From: Halomicroarcula saliterrae
GTDB lineage: Archaea; Halobacteriota; Halobacteria; Halobacteriales; Haloarculaceae
Direction: 5' to 3'
NCBI RefSeq assembly: GCF_031624395.1
Contig: NZ_JAMQON010000002.1
Location: 248,001 to 312,000 of the forward strand
Length of the DNA: 64,000 nucleotides
The notes under the pieces are model-generated. The model was not told the origin of the DNA. It saw only the letters and a program-made list of their open reading frames with translations, and did no database searches. Both the position numbers and the translations under genes were made by a program. Positions 6,957 to 15,918 of the stretch are shown here, piece after piece. Position 1 is the first letter of the stretch; the number at the start of each line of letters is the position of its first letter.

Positions 6957-8582
6957 TCAGTCGGTCCGGACCTCCGTGACCGTCCCCACGCCCTTCGAGC
7001 GGCCCTCGCGGAACACGAACTTCTGGCCCTCCTCGACGAGATACGACCGGAACTTGAACGCGACGGTCGTCGTGCCCGCGTCGCCGGGCAGGAGCTGGCC
7101 GTCGTCCGGGTAGAACCGAGCGGCCTCGCTGATTGTCTCCAGGTGGACGACCGGCTCGTAGCCGTCGCCGATACGCGTCGGGTGGTTCAACACCATCACC
7201 TCGGCCTCGAACTCCCGGACCGGCTCCGGCTCGGCGTCGCGCGGGAGCAGGACCATCCCCCGCTCGATGTCGGCCTCTCGCACCCCTTTGAGCGCGATAC
7301 CGACGATGCGGCCCGCCTTGGCCTCGTCCACGCGGTGGTAGTGCATCTCGATGGAGCGGACCTCCACCTCCCGGAACTGCCCGTCCTGCATCGGGCCCAA
7401 CAGCAGGTCGTCGCCGGCCTCGACTTCGCCCGATTTCACCGTCCCGGACGCGACCGCGCCGACGCCCTGGACGTTGTACGTCCGGTCGATGTACATCCGG
7501 AACTCGCCGACCTCGCCGCCGGTCTTGGGCAGGCGCTCGAACATCTCGTCGAGCGTATCGAGCCCCCGCTGTGTCACGGCACTGGTCGTCACGACGGGCA
7601 CCACGGTCTCGGAAATCTCCTCGATGGCCGCCTCGACGCCGTGGCGTTCGACCCGCAGCGGCGTCTTGTCGACCTCACGCAGCGCCCGCTCGACCTCGCG
7701 TTCGACCTCGCTGACGCGGTCGTCCGTGACGAGGTCCGTCTTCGTCAGCGCGACGATGGTCGGCAGTTCGGTCGCGAGCAGGATACCCAGATGCTCGCGG
7801 GTCGTCTCGGTGACGCCGTCGTCGGCGGCCACGGTCAGCAGGCCGTAGTCCAGTTTCTGCCCCACTAGCCCCCGAATCGTGGTCCGCAGCCACGGCTCGT
7901 GCCCGACGGTGTCGACGAAGCTCACGAGTCGGTCCGACTCCTCGACGATGCGGGCACGGTCGGTCTTGCGGTGGGGATTGTCCATCCGGACGGGCCCGTC
8001 CTCGTCGAAGCCGTAGACGCCGTAGGAGAGGTCCGCCGAGAGCCCCCGCTCGACTTCGTGGGGCTGGACGTCGAGGAACCCCCGGGTGCCGCCCTCGCCG
8101 TCGTCGGGCTCGCCCGTGACCAGCGACCCCACGAGCGTGGACTTGCCGTGGTCGACGTGGCCCGCTGTGCCGACGACGATGTGGTCGTCGTCCTCCAGCA
8201 CCGTCCCCTCGCGGACGGTGGCGACGCCGACGATTCCCTTGTTTTCCCCGTCAGCGTCGCTCCCGACGCCGTCGACACCCCACGTCTGTACCTCCTCGAT
8301 GTGAGCGCCCGCCTCCTCTGCGAGCAAGCTGAGTACGTCCATCGACTCGGAGAACTCGTCGGTGGAGATACCCGCGAGGCCGCCCTCGTCGGTCACGCCG
8401 ACCACGTAGGTCGCCTCGCCCTCCCCGGAGAGGACGCGGTGTCGCAACTGTGCGGCCAGTGACTCCAAGCGCCCCTCAGAGAGGTGCAGCTCCTCGGTGA
8501 GCCGTTCTTTGAACTCGACGCTCCCACCCTCCTCCTCGCCGCGGTCCAGCGCGCGCTGGAGGACGGCCCGGTCAGGGCTCAT
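6957..8582 (-). CDS. GTPBP1-type GTP-binding protein (EF-Tu-like)
   Basis: 541 residues. After an N-terminal extension of about 130 residues comes a translational GTPase domain: G1 GHVDHGKST, a Sw2/G3 variant DTVGHEPWL in place of DCPGH, and G4 TKTD in place of NKxD. Beta-barrel domains 2 and 3 follow (for example YIDRTYNVQGVGAVASGTV, GTTTVAFKFR). This matches the archaeal/eukaryotic GTPBP1 group, linked in eukaryotes to mRNA turnover and ribosome rescue. The archaeal role is not established. Monocistronic. Confidence 0.88.
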   Translation of the reverse strand: MSPDRAVLQRALDRGEEEGGSVEFKERLTEELHLSEGRLESLAAQLRHRVLSGEGEATYVVGVTDEGGLAGISTDEFSESMDVLSLLAEEAGAHIEEVQTWGVDGVGSDADGENKGIVGVATVREGTVLEDDDHIVVGTAGHVDHGKSTLVGSLVTGEPDDGEGGTRGFLDVQPHEVERGLSADLSYGVYGFDEDGPVRMDNPHRKTDRARIVEESDRLVSFVDTVGHEPWLRTTIRGLVGQKLDYGLLTVAADDGVTETTREHLGILLATELPTIVALTKTDLVTDDRVSEVEREVERALREVDKTPLRVERHGVEAAIEEISETVVPVVTTSAVTQRGLDTLDEMFERLPKTGGEVGEFRMYIDRTYNVQGVGAVASGTVKSGEVEAGDDLLLGPMQDGQFREVEVRSIEMHYHRVDEAKAGRIVGIALKGVREADIERGMVLLPRDAEPEPVREFEAEVMVLNHPTRIGDGYEPVVHLETISEAARFYPDDGQLLPGDAGTTTVAFKFRSYLVEEGQKFVFREGRSKGVGTVTEVRTD

Positions 8583-8802
8583 GGGATTCCGTAACGGAGG
8601 GTCAGATAAAAGCTTTCCCCGGGTATGGGGTCGCTTAACGCTGTTGAGTGCGATGAGTGTCTCTGTCTCTCACAGTAGGGTCTGCCGAGAATTTATCCGC
8701 CAAGCCGAGACCAGCACGACCCATGTAGGACCGTCGCCGACGGGAGCCAGCGGGCGCGCGATGTCACTCCCGTCGCCTCGGCCGGACATCGCCAGTTCGC
8801 CC
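8583..8802. other. intergenic, nothing recognised
   Basis: 220 bp between two minus-strand genes. No convincing gene, RNA or repeat was seen. Confidence 0.5.
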
Positions 8803-9480
8803 CTATCGGTACGGTTCGACCGCTTCCAGAAAGCCGTCGGCGTAGGGGGCCGTCGTCACGCGGTCGGCCCGTGACTTCGCCGTCTCGTCGGCGTTGGCCA
8901 CCGCCACCGACTCCCCGGCCACCTCGAACACCTCCGCGTCGTTCTCGGAGTCGCCGACCGCGAGGAACGACTCCGGCTCGCGGTCGAGTTCTGCACAGAC
9001 CGCGTGCAGGCCCGTCCCCTTGTCGATGCGTGCGTCGGTGACGTGGTAGGCGAACCCGGTGTCCAGAAATTCGAGTCCGTGCTCCTCGGCCAACCGCTGA
9101 AGCGGTTCCTCGGGCTGGGACAGGTTCACCACCACCTCGGTCTCGCGCCAGCGGTTCGCCAGGTCGACCTCGCCAAAGCCCATCTCGTAGCCCAGCTCCC
9201 GGTACGCCTCGGCGACCGCGAGACACGCCGCCTTGTCGCCCTCTATCTGGAGCGTGTCCGTGGCTTCGACGAACACCACGCCGCCGTTCTCCGCGATGAC
9301 GGTGTAGTCGATACCCAGGAACTCACACAGCGCGATGGGGTACGGCATGGCTTTCCCCGTCGCGATGACGACCTGCTCGGGCCACTCGGAGAGCACCGGG
9401 AACACGCGCGGGTCGACGGCCCGGGATTCGTCGGTGAGCGTCCCGTCGATATCTACCACCAGCGGCGGCGTCTCGGTCAT
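8803..9480 (-). CDS. pgp: phosphoglycolate phosphatase, HAD family
   Basis: 225 residues, the usual length of archaeal PGPase (HAD type IIB cap). Motif I is DIDGTLTDE (nucleophile Asp near residue 9), motif II is IATGKAMPY, and motif IV is VGDSENDAEVF. A conserved Lys before motif IV is in DARIDKGTG. It hydrolyses 2-phosphoglycolate or a similar small phosphate ester. The ATG at 9480 gives the family start just before the motif I strand; the longer open frame upstream is not coding. Confidence 0.9.
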   Translation of the reverse strand: MTETPPLVVDIDGTLTDESRAVDPRVFPVLSEWPEQVVIATGKAMPYPIALCEFLGIDYTVIAENGGVVFVEATDTLQIEGDKAACLAVAEAYRELGYEMGFGEVDLANRWRETEVVVNLSQPEEPLQRLAEEHGLEFLDTGFAYHVTDARIDKGTGLHAVCAELDREPESFLAVGDSENDAEVFEVAGESVAVANADETAKSRADRVTTAPYADGFLEAVEPYR

Positions 9481-9524
9481 ACAGGGAGTGACATCGGCAC
9501 GGATTTGACGGTTGCGGCCCGCCG

Positions 9525-10064
9525 TCAGTCGTCGCTCAGCCTCTCGTAGGCGGCTTTCACCCGCTTGAACTCCCGTTCGCTTCCGCTGTCCGTGTCCGGG
9601 TGCGTCTCCTTGACCCGCTCGCGGTAGGCCTGTTTCACCGCGCTCTCGTCGGCGCTGGGGTCCAGCCCGAGGCGGTCGTAGGCCTCCGCTGGACTGGGGC
9701 CCGTGGACTGCTGGACGCGGCGTCGCTGCTTGGTACCTTGCCGGGCCCGCTGACGACGGGTGCGCTCCTGACGGACTCGCTCTGCGGTGCGACGCGCCCG
9801 ACCGTCGCGCGGTGGCTCCCACTCCTCCCGTGGCCCCGCGCCGAAGCCGCCGCGGCCATCGGTCGCGGCCCGCTGCTCGACGCGCGCGTAGACGCTCGCC
9901 GCCATCTTCCCGCTCACATGGTAGTACATCAGATACGTCGAGGCGCCGAACATCAGCGCCAGGAAGAGCACGGACGGACTGGCTAGCAGCCCCACGACGG
10001 TCAGCACCGCTGTGAGGCCGGCGAAGACGACCGCGACACCTGTGATGAGCCGGTCGTACTGCAC
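9525..10064 (-). CDS. J-domain membrane protein
   Basis: 179 residues. Two membrane segments lie at about residues 6-28 and 30-50, then a basic linker (about 60-120, rich in Arg and Gln), and a C-terminal J domain (about 123-178) with the HPD motif in KETHPDTD and the helix I pattern AYDRLGLDPSADE. It probably recruits DnaK to the membrane surface. The J domain is C-terminal, unlike classic DnaJ, and there is no G/F or zinc region. Confidence 0.88.
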   Translation of the reverse strand: MQYDRLITGVAVVFAGLTAVLTVVGLLASPSVLFLALMFGASTYLMYYHVSGKMAASVYARVEQRAATDGRGGFGAGPREEWEPPRDGRARRTAERVRQERTRRQRARQGTKQRRRVQQSTGPSPAEAYDRLGLDPSADESAVKQAYRERVKETHPDTDSGSEREFKRVKAAYERLSDD

Positions 10065-10120
10065 GAGCCAGCTTTCGGTCCAGAGAACCGTAAGCGTCTC
10101 GGGTACTCAGCAAGTGAGCG

Positions 10121-10732
10121 TCAGGCGCGCTCGACAGTCACCCGGCCGTTATCGACTGCGAGGTCACATCCGGCGTCGTCGAGCCAGTCGGCGGCGGCGC
10201 CGTCGCTGTGGAGCATCACCTCCACGAGGTCGCCCGGCTCGTCGATATCGGTCGCCAGCCGACGGGAGTCGACCTCGGCGACGGTCGCGCCGGTCTCGCG
10301 GGCGATGCGTCGGTGGTCCCGGATCGACGCACCGTGGTAGTCGACACGGAAGCCCGGATGGCGACAGACGAACGCGTTGGTCCCGCCGCCCAGCCCGGGC
10401 GCCAGTACGACATCGGCGTCCGGTTCGAAGAGCCCCTCGACGGTCGGCGGCGTGAGCAGCGGGAGGTCGGCCATCACGACCGCCAGCTCGCCGTCAGTCT
10501 CCGCGAGCAGGCCGTTGACGAGCGGGTCGAGTCCGCGGTCGTCGACGGTCACCGGCGCGTCACAGGCCACGGGCGCCGTCGCGACCACTTCGGGACTGTG
10601 GCCGGCCGCGCCGACTGCGGCCAGCACGTCCGCGAGCATGGCTTCGGTGAACTCGCGGCGCTCGTCGGGCGTGAAAACGGAAGAGAGCCGCGTTTTCGGG
10701 TCAGACCCCGAGACGGGGACGACGAGTCGCAT
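10121..10732 (-). CDS. cofC: 2-phospho-L-lactate guanylyltransferase
   Basis: 203 residues. CofC activates 2-phospholactate (or phosphoenolpyruvate) with GTP in coenzyme F420 synthesis. The nucleotidyltransferase signature is MRLVVPVSGSDPKTRLSSVF, with VVMADLPLL at the metal site, then PGLGGGTNAF and TDIDEPGDL, which are characteristic of CofC. The ATG overlaps the stop of the upstream membrane-protein gene by 1 nt, so translation is likely coupled. Confidence 0.9.
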   Translation of the reverse strand: MRLVVPVSGSDPKTRLSSVFTPDERREFTEAMLADVLAAVGAAGHSPEVVATAPVACDAPVTVDDRGLDPLVNGLLAETDGELAVVMADLPLLTPPTVEGLFEPDADVVLAPGLGGGTNAFVCRHPGFRVDYHGASIRDHRRIARETGATVAEVDSRRLATDIDEPGDLVEVMLHSDGAAADWLDDAGCDLAVDNGRVTVERA

Positions 10733-11517
10733 TACAGCTTGCTGTAGTTGTCCTCTTGGGACTGGCTGTAGAGGTAGTAGCCGCCGCCACCGAGCAGGAG
10801 GAGCAGGACGACGGCGCCACCGGCAATCAGCAGCGTCTGCGTGGTCTGCTGGCTCTGCTGGGCCTGTTGGGCCGTGTTCTGGGCCTGGTTCCCGAGGTCG
10901 ATGGCGTTCTCGAAGTTGCCGTTCTCGTAGGCGGAGATAGCGTTGCCTCGCAGGTTCTCGGCCTCGCTGTTCCCGCCGGCTTCCTCGATGGCCGTCCCGG
11001 CGGCGTCGATCGCGTTCCGGGCTTCGCTGCTCTGGTTCGTGTAGTGATGCGCCGAGTCGCTACGGAACTCGTTTTCGTTGCTCCCGGTCACGCGAGCGAA
11101 CTCCGCGACCGTGTAGTTCTCCCGGGGCTCGTACGTGTAGTTCTCGACTGCCGGGACGGTCCCTTCGAGCGTGATACGTACCTCGTCACCGTTCTGCCCC
11201 CCGTCGCGGTCCATAGGGTGGCTGAAAGACTGCTCGCCGTACGTCTCTTGGTCGACGCCGTCGCCTTGGTCGAGCACCTCGACAGTCCAGCTCACGTTCT
11301 CCAGTGCGGTCTCACCCTGAAGCGTGTACTCGTTTGGCGGCCCGTCGTAGGGGTCGTCGATGACGTACGTGACCGATACCTCGCTACCGACGGCCGTTTC
11401 GTTGGGGACAGCACCGTCTGTGGAGACGCTGAAGGCACCCGCTGTGCCCGCAACGGCCAGCAGTCCCGCGACACAAAGCAGTGCTGCTGTCGCCCTAGAA
11501 TAACGGATCGAGTTCAT
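10732..11517 (-). CDS. exported, C-terminally anchored membrane protein
   Basis: About 261 residues. It has an N-terminal signal segment (ALLCVAGLLAVAGTAGA), an extracellular beta-rich region of about 110 residues with Asn-rich turns, a helical Gln/Asn-rich region with a TPR-like ENGNFENAIDLGNQAQN stretch, a single membrane helix near the C terminus (LLIAGGAVVLLLLLGGGGYY) and a short tail. No family name is certain. The start is uncertain (ATGs at 11517, 11523 and 11532); any of them overlaps the end of cetZ1. The stop overlaps cofC by 1 nt. The gene sits between a tubulin-like cytoskeletal gene and cofC. Confidence 0.75.
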   Translation of the reverse strand: MNSIRYSRATAALLCVAGLLAVAGTAGAFSVSTDGAVPNETAVGSEVSVTYVIDDPYDGPPNEYTLQGETALENVSWTVEVLDQGDGVDQETYGEQSFSHPMDRDGGQNGDEVRITLEGTVPAVENYTYEPRENYTVAEFARVTGSNENEFRSDSAHHYTNQSSEARNAIDAAGTAIEEAGGNSEAENLRGNAISAYENGNFENAIDLGNQAQNTAQQAQQSQQTTQTLLIAGGAVVLLLLLGGGGYYLYSQSQEDNYSKL

Positions 11518-12676
11518 CTTCATCGTCTTCAACCAAGTTCTCTAAGTTATCTTCGCTTTGCTGGCGGATGTCGTCGATGTTGTCCTGTGCCTCGATGGCG
11601 ACCTGCTGGAGCTCCTTGATTCGGGGGACGTTGTGGACGCCGGCCAGCAAGATAGAGGCGGCGACCTTGGGGGCGTTGGTCGGGTAGTCCCCGCCGCGGA
11701 CCTCCATGGAGCCGGTCTGCTCTTCGAGCCACTTGCGGCCGCGCTCGATACCCTTCCGGTTCAGGTGTTTCGGCGGCCCGGCCATCACGAGCAGGGCGCG
11801 TTCGGTGCCCTCGATCTCGCAGGGCAGCGTCAGCCGACCGAGTGCGGCCTTCCGGACCAGCGAAGTGATGCGGTTCGTCGTGTTGGCCGTATCGATGCCG
11901 TCGTCGCCGCCGTCGTCCCCCTTGAACCGCGAGAGCAGCCCGCCGCCGCCGGAGCTGACCTCCACGTCCTCGGAGGCGTAGCCGACGGTGGAGACGCCGC
12001 CGCCGTCGAGCGTGTTGATGATCTCCGAGGAGTCGACGACGCTCTCGGCGATGTTGTCGCCGGCCTCGACTTCGCCGGCACCGAAGAGGACGCCGAACCG
12101 ACGGACGATCTCCTCGTTGATGTGGTCGTAGCCGCCCTCGACGGACTCGCCGGTCTGTCGCCAGGCGTCGTTGTCGAACACCATGAGGTTGTCCACCTCA
12201 CGGACGAACGTCTGGAACGAGCGCGCGGCGTTGAGCGTGTAGATGCCACCCTCGTCGCTGCCCGGCAGGACACCGAGCCCGTAGACGGGTTCCGTGTAGA
12301 TGCGTTTGAGATGTTTCGCGACGACAGGGGAGCCGCCCGAGCCGGTCCCGCCCCCGAGCCCGGCCACCACGAGGAACGCGTCGACCTCGTGGACGGGGAT
12401 GTTGTCGATAGCGCCCTGGACCTCGTCGATGTCCTCCTCGGCGATTTCGGCGCCGAGTTCGTTGTCCGCGCCCACGCCGTGTCCCTTGACGCGAGCCTGG
12501 CCGATGAGTACCCGATTCTCCTCCGGAATGTGTTCTAGCCCCAGCAGGTCAGCTTTGGCCGTGTTGACCGCCACGGCCGAGCGAACAATCCCCGAGCCCG
12601 TCTGCTCGTCGTATTCGAGGAATTTGTCCACGATTTTGCCACCGGCCTGCCCGAAGCCGATCATCGCGAGTTTCAT
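11495..12676 (-). CDS. cetZ1: tubulin-like protein CetZ
   Basis: 393 residues. CetZ proteins are archaeal FtsZ/tubulin relatives; CetZ1 of Haloferax controls rod shape and motility. The GTP-binding features are KLAMIGFGQAGGKIVDKFLEY (in parts) at the N terminus, the tubulin signature GGGTGSGGSP near residue 105, and GSDEGGIYTLNAARSF. The segment VKGHGVGADNELGAEIAEED is the CetZ hallmark. A variable, Gly/Asp-rich insert (about 245-265) precedes the C-terminal domain, and the acidic tail EDDEDELDPLF resembles tubulin tails. The upstream ATG at 12736 would add a non-homologous leader, so 12676 was chosen. Confidence 0.92.
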   Translation of the reverse strand: MKLAMIGFGQAGGKIVDKFLEYDEQTGSGIVRSAVAVNTAKADLLGLEHIPEENRVLIGQARVKGHGVGADNELGAEIAEEDIDEVQGAIDNIPVHEVDAFLVVAGLGGGTGSGGSPVVAKHLKRIYTEPVYGLGVLPGSDEGGIYTLNAARSFQTFVREVDNLMVFDNDAWRQTGESVEGGYDHINEEIVRRFGVLFGAGEVEAGDNIAESVVDSSEIINTLDGGGVSTVGYASEDVEVSSGGGGLLSRFKGDDGGDDGIDTANTTNRITSLVRKAALGRLTLPCEIEGTERALLVMAGPPKHLNRKGIERGRKWLEEQTGSMEVRGGDYPTNAPKVAASILLAGVHNVPRIKELQQVAIEAQDNIDDIRQQSEDNLENLVEDDEDELDPLF

Positions 12677-12685
12677 TGATATGGT

Positions 12686-12724
12686 GCTCCAGTTAAAAGG
12701 GCTAAGTAGGAATATGCGTATAAG
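12686..12724 (-). promoter_or_regulatory. cetZ1 promoter region
   Basis: On the minus strand a TATA-like CTTATACGC is at 12724-12716 and a Shine-Dalgarno-like GGAG at 12690-12687, about 10 nt before the ATG. This suggests a short leader of about 18 nt rather than a leaderless mRNA. The stretch 12725-12918 holds no other recognised feature. Confidence 0.45.
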
Positions 12725-12918
12725 TTTTTTGCCCAAATCTCATCAATGAAAGCCCGACGGAGAAAGTAAAGTACGCTGACGTTCTCGGCTCGCGAAAATC
12801 GGGCAGTGGCTCCTGCGGGCGACAGCCGGCTGTTCACGGCAGTTGCGGAACCGGCAGGCCCGTTCCAGAATCTGTCAGGACAGCGATGGCCGATTATCTG
12901 CCCTGACAATACAGGGAT

Positions 12919-13821
12919 TTACGATACGCCGAGATACGAGCGGAACGTCCGCATCGAATCCGGGTCGCGCCCGAACGCTTCCGCGTCGTTGGTCGCGGGC
13001 GTGTTGTCGAAGTCTAGACCCTCGTACTGGTCGCTGCCCATCGGGAAGCCGAGCGACCCGAGCACGGGGAGCCCGATTTTCGCGAGCGGCATCGGGAGCG
13101 GCACGATGGTGATAGACTTGCCCTCGGCCGCGAAGACGAGCTCCGTGGCCTCCCGCAGACTGAGCGTCTCCGGCCCGCCGACCTCGTAGGTCTGGCCGAC
13201 GTGCTCGTCGCCCTCCAGAGCGTCGGCGAGCATCGGCACGAGGTCGTCGATCCAGATGAGCTGGAAATGAGCCTTCTTCCCGCCGCCGGGCAACGGGTAC
13301 AGCGGCACCGCGGGGGCGAATATCTGCTTGAGTCGCTTGGTGAAGTAGACGAACTCCCCGCCCTCGCCGAAGACCACCGAGGGCCGGAAGATGACCCAGT
13401 CGAGGTCGGAGTTTCTGACCACGTCTTCCGCCTTCCCCTTGGCACGGAGGTAGTGTGTCGCGCCGCCGGGGTCCGCACCCAGCGCGCTCATCTGGAGGAA
13501 CCGAGAGACCCCGTGTGTCTCGGCCGCGCGAACGCAGTTCTCGGTGCCGCCCAGATGGACCGTCTCGTGCATCTCGTCGCCGCCGTCGGGCTTGAACAGC
13601 GGCGAGAGCGCGGGCAGGAAGACGACGGCGTCTTGCCCCTCGAAGGCGTCCTCGATACTGTCGTAGTCGGTCACGTCGCCCGTCTTGCGGGTCACCCCGT
13701 CGGGAAGCTCCGCGTCGTGGGGGTCGCGCGACAGGGCGGTCACCTCGTGGCCCCGCTCGTCGAGTTCCCGGCACAGGTGCTGTCCAACGAAGCCAGTCCC
13801 GCCGGCTACAAGTACGTCCAT
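12919..13821 (-). CDS. NAD(P)-binding epimerase/NDUFA9-like protein
   Basis: 300 residues with a Rossmann start [16 protein letters not shown] (GGTGFVG fingerprint), acidic residues after beta2, and QMSALGADP and [12 protein letters not shown] in place of the usual YxxxK catalytic pair, giving a Y-L-R-A-K pattern. The later segment [10 protein letters not shown] is typical of atypical SDRs related to the complex I subunit NDUFA9. It probably binds NAD(P)H and handles sugar-nucleotide or quinone-linked substrates; the exact reaction is unknown. Monocistronic, divergent from tmk. Confidence 0.82.
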   Translation of the reverse strand: MDVLVAGGTGFVGQHLCRELDERGHEVTALSRDPHDAELPDGVTRKTGDVTDYDSIEDAFEGQDAVVFLPALSPLFKPDGGDEMHETVHLGGTENCVRAAETHGVSRFLQMSALGADPGGATHYLRAKGKAEDVVRNSDLDWVIFRPSVVFGEGGEFVYFTKRLKQIFAPAVPLYPLPGGGKKAHFQLIWIDDLVPMLADALEGDEHVGQTYEVGGPETLSLREATELVFAAEGKSITIVPLPMPLAKIGLPVLGSLGFPMGSDQYEGLDFDNTPATNDAEAFGRDPDSMRTFRSYLGVS

Positions 13822-13920
13822 ATCGCTTCCTTTCCGCCGAGAGACTGTAAAGATAGGGAGAAACCAGTATGGGCCGCAGGTGTTCGGGGCGCTTACGTAC
13901 CCCGCTACCGAGGATCCGAT

Positions 13921-14508
13921 ATGCTCGTCACGCTCGAAGGACTCGACGGCAGCGGCAAGACGACGGTCTTGGAGCGGCTCCGGGCCGACGACGCCCTGCC
14001 GGCCGACACCGCCTTCACCCGCGAACCGACCGACAGCTGGTACGGTGAGACCGTCACGCGCTCAATCGAGGACGACGACGCCGACTCGCTGGCCGAACTC
14101 TTCCTGTACACCGCCGACCACGCCGCCCACCTGACCGACACCGTCCGCCCCGCCCTCGACGACGGCCGGCTGGTCGTCTCCGACCGCTACTCGGACTCCC
14201 GATACGCCTACCAGGGGGCGACACTCGCCGACAGCGAGTGGTTCGACGACCCCCTGGCCTACGTCAAACAGGTCCACGAACCGTGGACCCGCCCGCCCGA
14301 CAAGACCGTGTACCTCGACCTCGACCCGGAGACGGCCGCCACGCGGAGCGGCGCCACCAACAAGTTCGAGACCGCGGACTATCTCGCCGACGTCAGGGAG
14401 AACTACGAGCGGCTCGTCGACGCAGAGCCCGACCGGTTCGTCCGCGTCGACGCCACCGCGTCCCTCGACACCGTCTACGAGCGGGTCCGCGAGGCGGTTG
14501 TCGACTAG
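13921..14508 (+). CDS. tmk: dTMP kinase
   Basis: 195 residues. It phosphorylates dTMP to dTDP in DNA precursor synthesis. The P-loop is [11 protein letters not shown] (residues 5-15), the DR motif [15 protein letters not shown] binds nucleotide, and [12 protein letters not shown] is followed by a short lid. The length is normal. The ATG at 13921 is placed directly before the conserved first strand; the longer open frame starts far upstream in another gene's shadow. The stop codon overlaps the stop of the convergent gene (shared CTAG). Confidence 0.93.
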   Translation: MLVTLEGLDGSGKTTVLERLRADDALPADTAFTREPTDSWYGETVTRSIEDDDADSLAELFLYTADHAAHLTDTVRPALDDGRLVVSDRYSDSRYAYQGATLADSEWFDDPLAYVKQVHEPWTRPPDKTVYLDLDPETAATRSGATNKFETADYLADVRENYERLVDAEPDRFVRVDATASLDTVYERVREAVVD

Positions 14509-14825
14509 TTCGTCGACGTCGGCAGGTCGACCTCGTCGGGCGAGGGCATCCAGACGTAGTCGAAGGTCATCCCGAGCGCGAGCGGTATCAGTATCGTCAG
14601 CGCGACCGCAGCGACGTTGCTAAGTCCCAGCCCGGCGCCGAAACCCAGCACGGCAAACAGCATGAACACGACGAACATCGCGAACGGACAGAGCAGCACG
14701 GAGTAGACGAACCCGCCCCACCGAGTTTTCAGCCGTACCCGGAAAAAACGGGTCATGAGTGCCGTCAAAGCGCTGTTCAGCAGCACGATGACGAGCAGTC
14801 CGGCGAGTCCGACGACGCTGACCAT
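14505..14825 (-). CDS. small conserved membrane protein
   Basis: 106 residues with three hydrophobic segments (about 3-25, 40-63, 66-88). Basic residues between the first two ([11 protein letters not shown]) suggest an inside loop. The tail is hydrophilic. It is convergent with tmk, sharing the last 4 nt. Function unknown; similar small proteins are common in haloarchaea. Confidence 0.7.
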   Translation of the reverse strand: MVSVVGLAGLLVIVLLNSALTALMTRFFRVRLKTRWGGFVYSVLLCPFAMFVVFMLFAVLGFGAGLGLSNVAAVALTILIPLALGMTFDYVWMPSPDEVDLPTSTN

Positions 14826-14869
14826 ACCGGGCCTAGCGAGTCGACGCCCTTTGCCGTATCGGAACGGCG

Positions 14870-15100
14870 CTACTCCAGACAGATGTACGTCCTGGTGTCC
14901 GCGACCCCGTCCAGGTCACGCACGCGAGTCGACACCGACTGCATCACGTCGTACACCTCGTCACCGCTGGCTTCGGCGATGATGTCGTACTGTCCCGCCA
15001 CGATATGCGCCTCGGTGATACCCTCGGAGTCCCGGACAGCGGCCAGCAGGTCCTCCGATTTGCCCGCGACAGTCTTGATCATGATGAACGCGGATGCCAT
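14870..15100 (-). CDS. RAM-domain (Lrp/AsnC ligand-binding) protein
   Basis: 76 residues, all of it a single RAM (ACT-like) domain: ASAFIMIKTVAGKSEDLL, GITEAHIVAGQYDIIAEA and a final TRTYICLE strand. There is no helix-turn-helix, so it cannot bind DNA alone in the usual way. It may co-assemble with full-length Lrp proteins or act as an effector sensor. A 27-bp near-palindrome lies across its start codon. A TTG at 15112 could add 4 residues, but the ATG at 15100 is the family start. Confidence 0.85.
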   Translation of the reverse strand: MASAFIMIKTVAGKSEDLLAAVRDSEGITEAHIVAGQYDIIAEASGDEVYDVMQSVSTRVRDLDGVADTRTYICLE

Positions 15101-15125
15101 ACTTTGGTACAACGTACCATAGTAT
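15099..15125. promoter_or_regulatory. near-perfect palindrome over the RAM-protein start codon
   Basis: Two 12-nt arms, ATACTTTGGTAC and GTACCATAGTAT, match at 11 of 12 positions around a 3-nt spacer. The left arm overlaps the ATG of the gene on the minus strand. The length and symmetry fit an operator for a dimeric Lrp-type regulator; binding is inferred. Confidence 0.6.
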
Positions 15126-15229
15126 CAAAAACTTTCGCGCGGCTGTCGGCTTCCGGTGTCAGGGAACCCGCCGGTGAGTGAGCCGGCGAGCGGGGTACTT
15201 TTATTCGTCCCGGTTACGTACTGCCGTCT

Positions 15230-15916
15230 ATGCTATACGTTATCGTGGGTGCAGGCCGTGTGGGACTCCGGACCGCACGGGTACTGCGGGAGAGTGGCCA
15301 CGACGTCACACTCATCGAACGCGACGAGGGCGCCGTCGAGCGGGCGGAGGCCGCGGGCTTCGACGTCATCTCCGGTGACGGGGCCCTCGAAGAGACGCTC
15401 GAGTCGGCCAACCTCGACGCGGCCGACGCGCTGGGCGCGCTGACCGGCGACCTGAACGACAACTTCGTCGCCTGCATGATCGGCAAGGAACACGGCTGTC
15501 GCACCGTCATGCGCATCGACGAGGACTACCGCGAGGAGATATACCGCCGCTACGCCTCCGAGGTCGACGAAGTCATCTACCCCGAACGACTCGGTGCCAT
15601 CGCCGCGAAGAACGCGCTGCTGGGCGGCAACATCCGCGCCATCGCCGACATCGCCCAGCACCTCCAGCTCGTGGAGTTCACCGTCACCGACTCGGCGCCG
15701 ATGAAGGGGTACACGCTGTCCGAACTCGAACTGCCGGCCGACACCCGACTGCTCGCCCACGGTAAGGGCGAAGCGCCGCTCGACATCCCCGACCCCGACG
15801 AGACGCTGGAGGCGGGCGACCACCTCGTCGTGCTCGCCGACTTCGATACGCTCGCGGACGTCCGGAGTATCGTCGTCGGTGAGAGCGGCCCCGCGAAGGC
15901 CCTTGGAGGTGCTTGA
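15230..15916 (+). CDS. trkA: TrkA-type potassium uptake regulator
   Basis: 228 residues: RCK_N (residues 1-130) with Rossmann MLYVIVGAGRVGLRTARVL and the acidic ERDEGAVE after strand 2, and RCK_C (about 145-225) ending GDHLVVLADFDTL. Such cytoplasmic proteins gate Trk/Ktr K+ transporters by binding NAD(H) or ATP. No TrkH membrane partner is adjacent. It is followed at once by a RAM-only gene whose ribosome-binding site lies inside the trkA end. Confidence 0.93.
   Translation: MLYVIVGAGRVGLRTARVLRESGHDVTLIERDEGAVERAEAAGFDVISGDGALEETLESANLDAADALGALTGDLNDNFVACMIGKEHGCRTVMRIDEDYREEIYRRYASEVDEVIYPERLGAIAAKNALLGGNIRAIADIAQHLQLVEFTVTDSAPMKGYTLSELELPADTRLLAHGKGEAPLDIPDPDETLEAGDHLVVLADFDTLADVRSIVVGESGPAKALGGA
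15905..15910 (+). promoter_or_regulatory. Shine-Dalgarno that sets the start of the second RAM gene
   Basis: GGAGGT, a full match to the anti-Shine-Dalgarno, ends 8 nt before the ATG at 15919 and lies within the last trkA codons. It decides for this ATG over the TTG at 15913. Confidence 0.75.
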
Positions 15917-15918
15917 GA

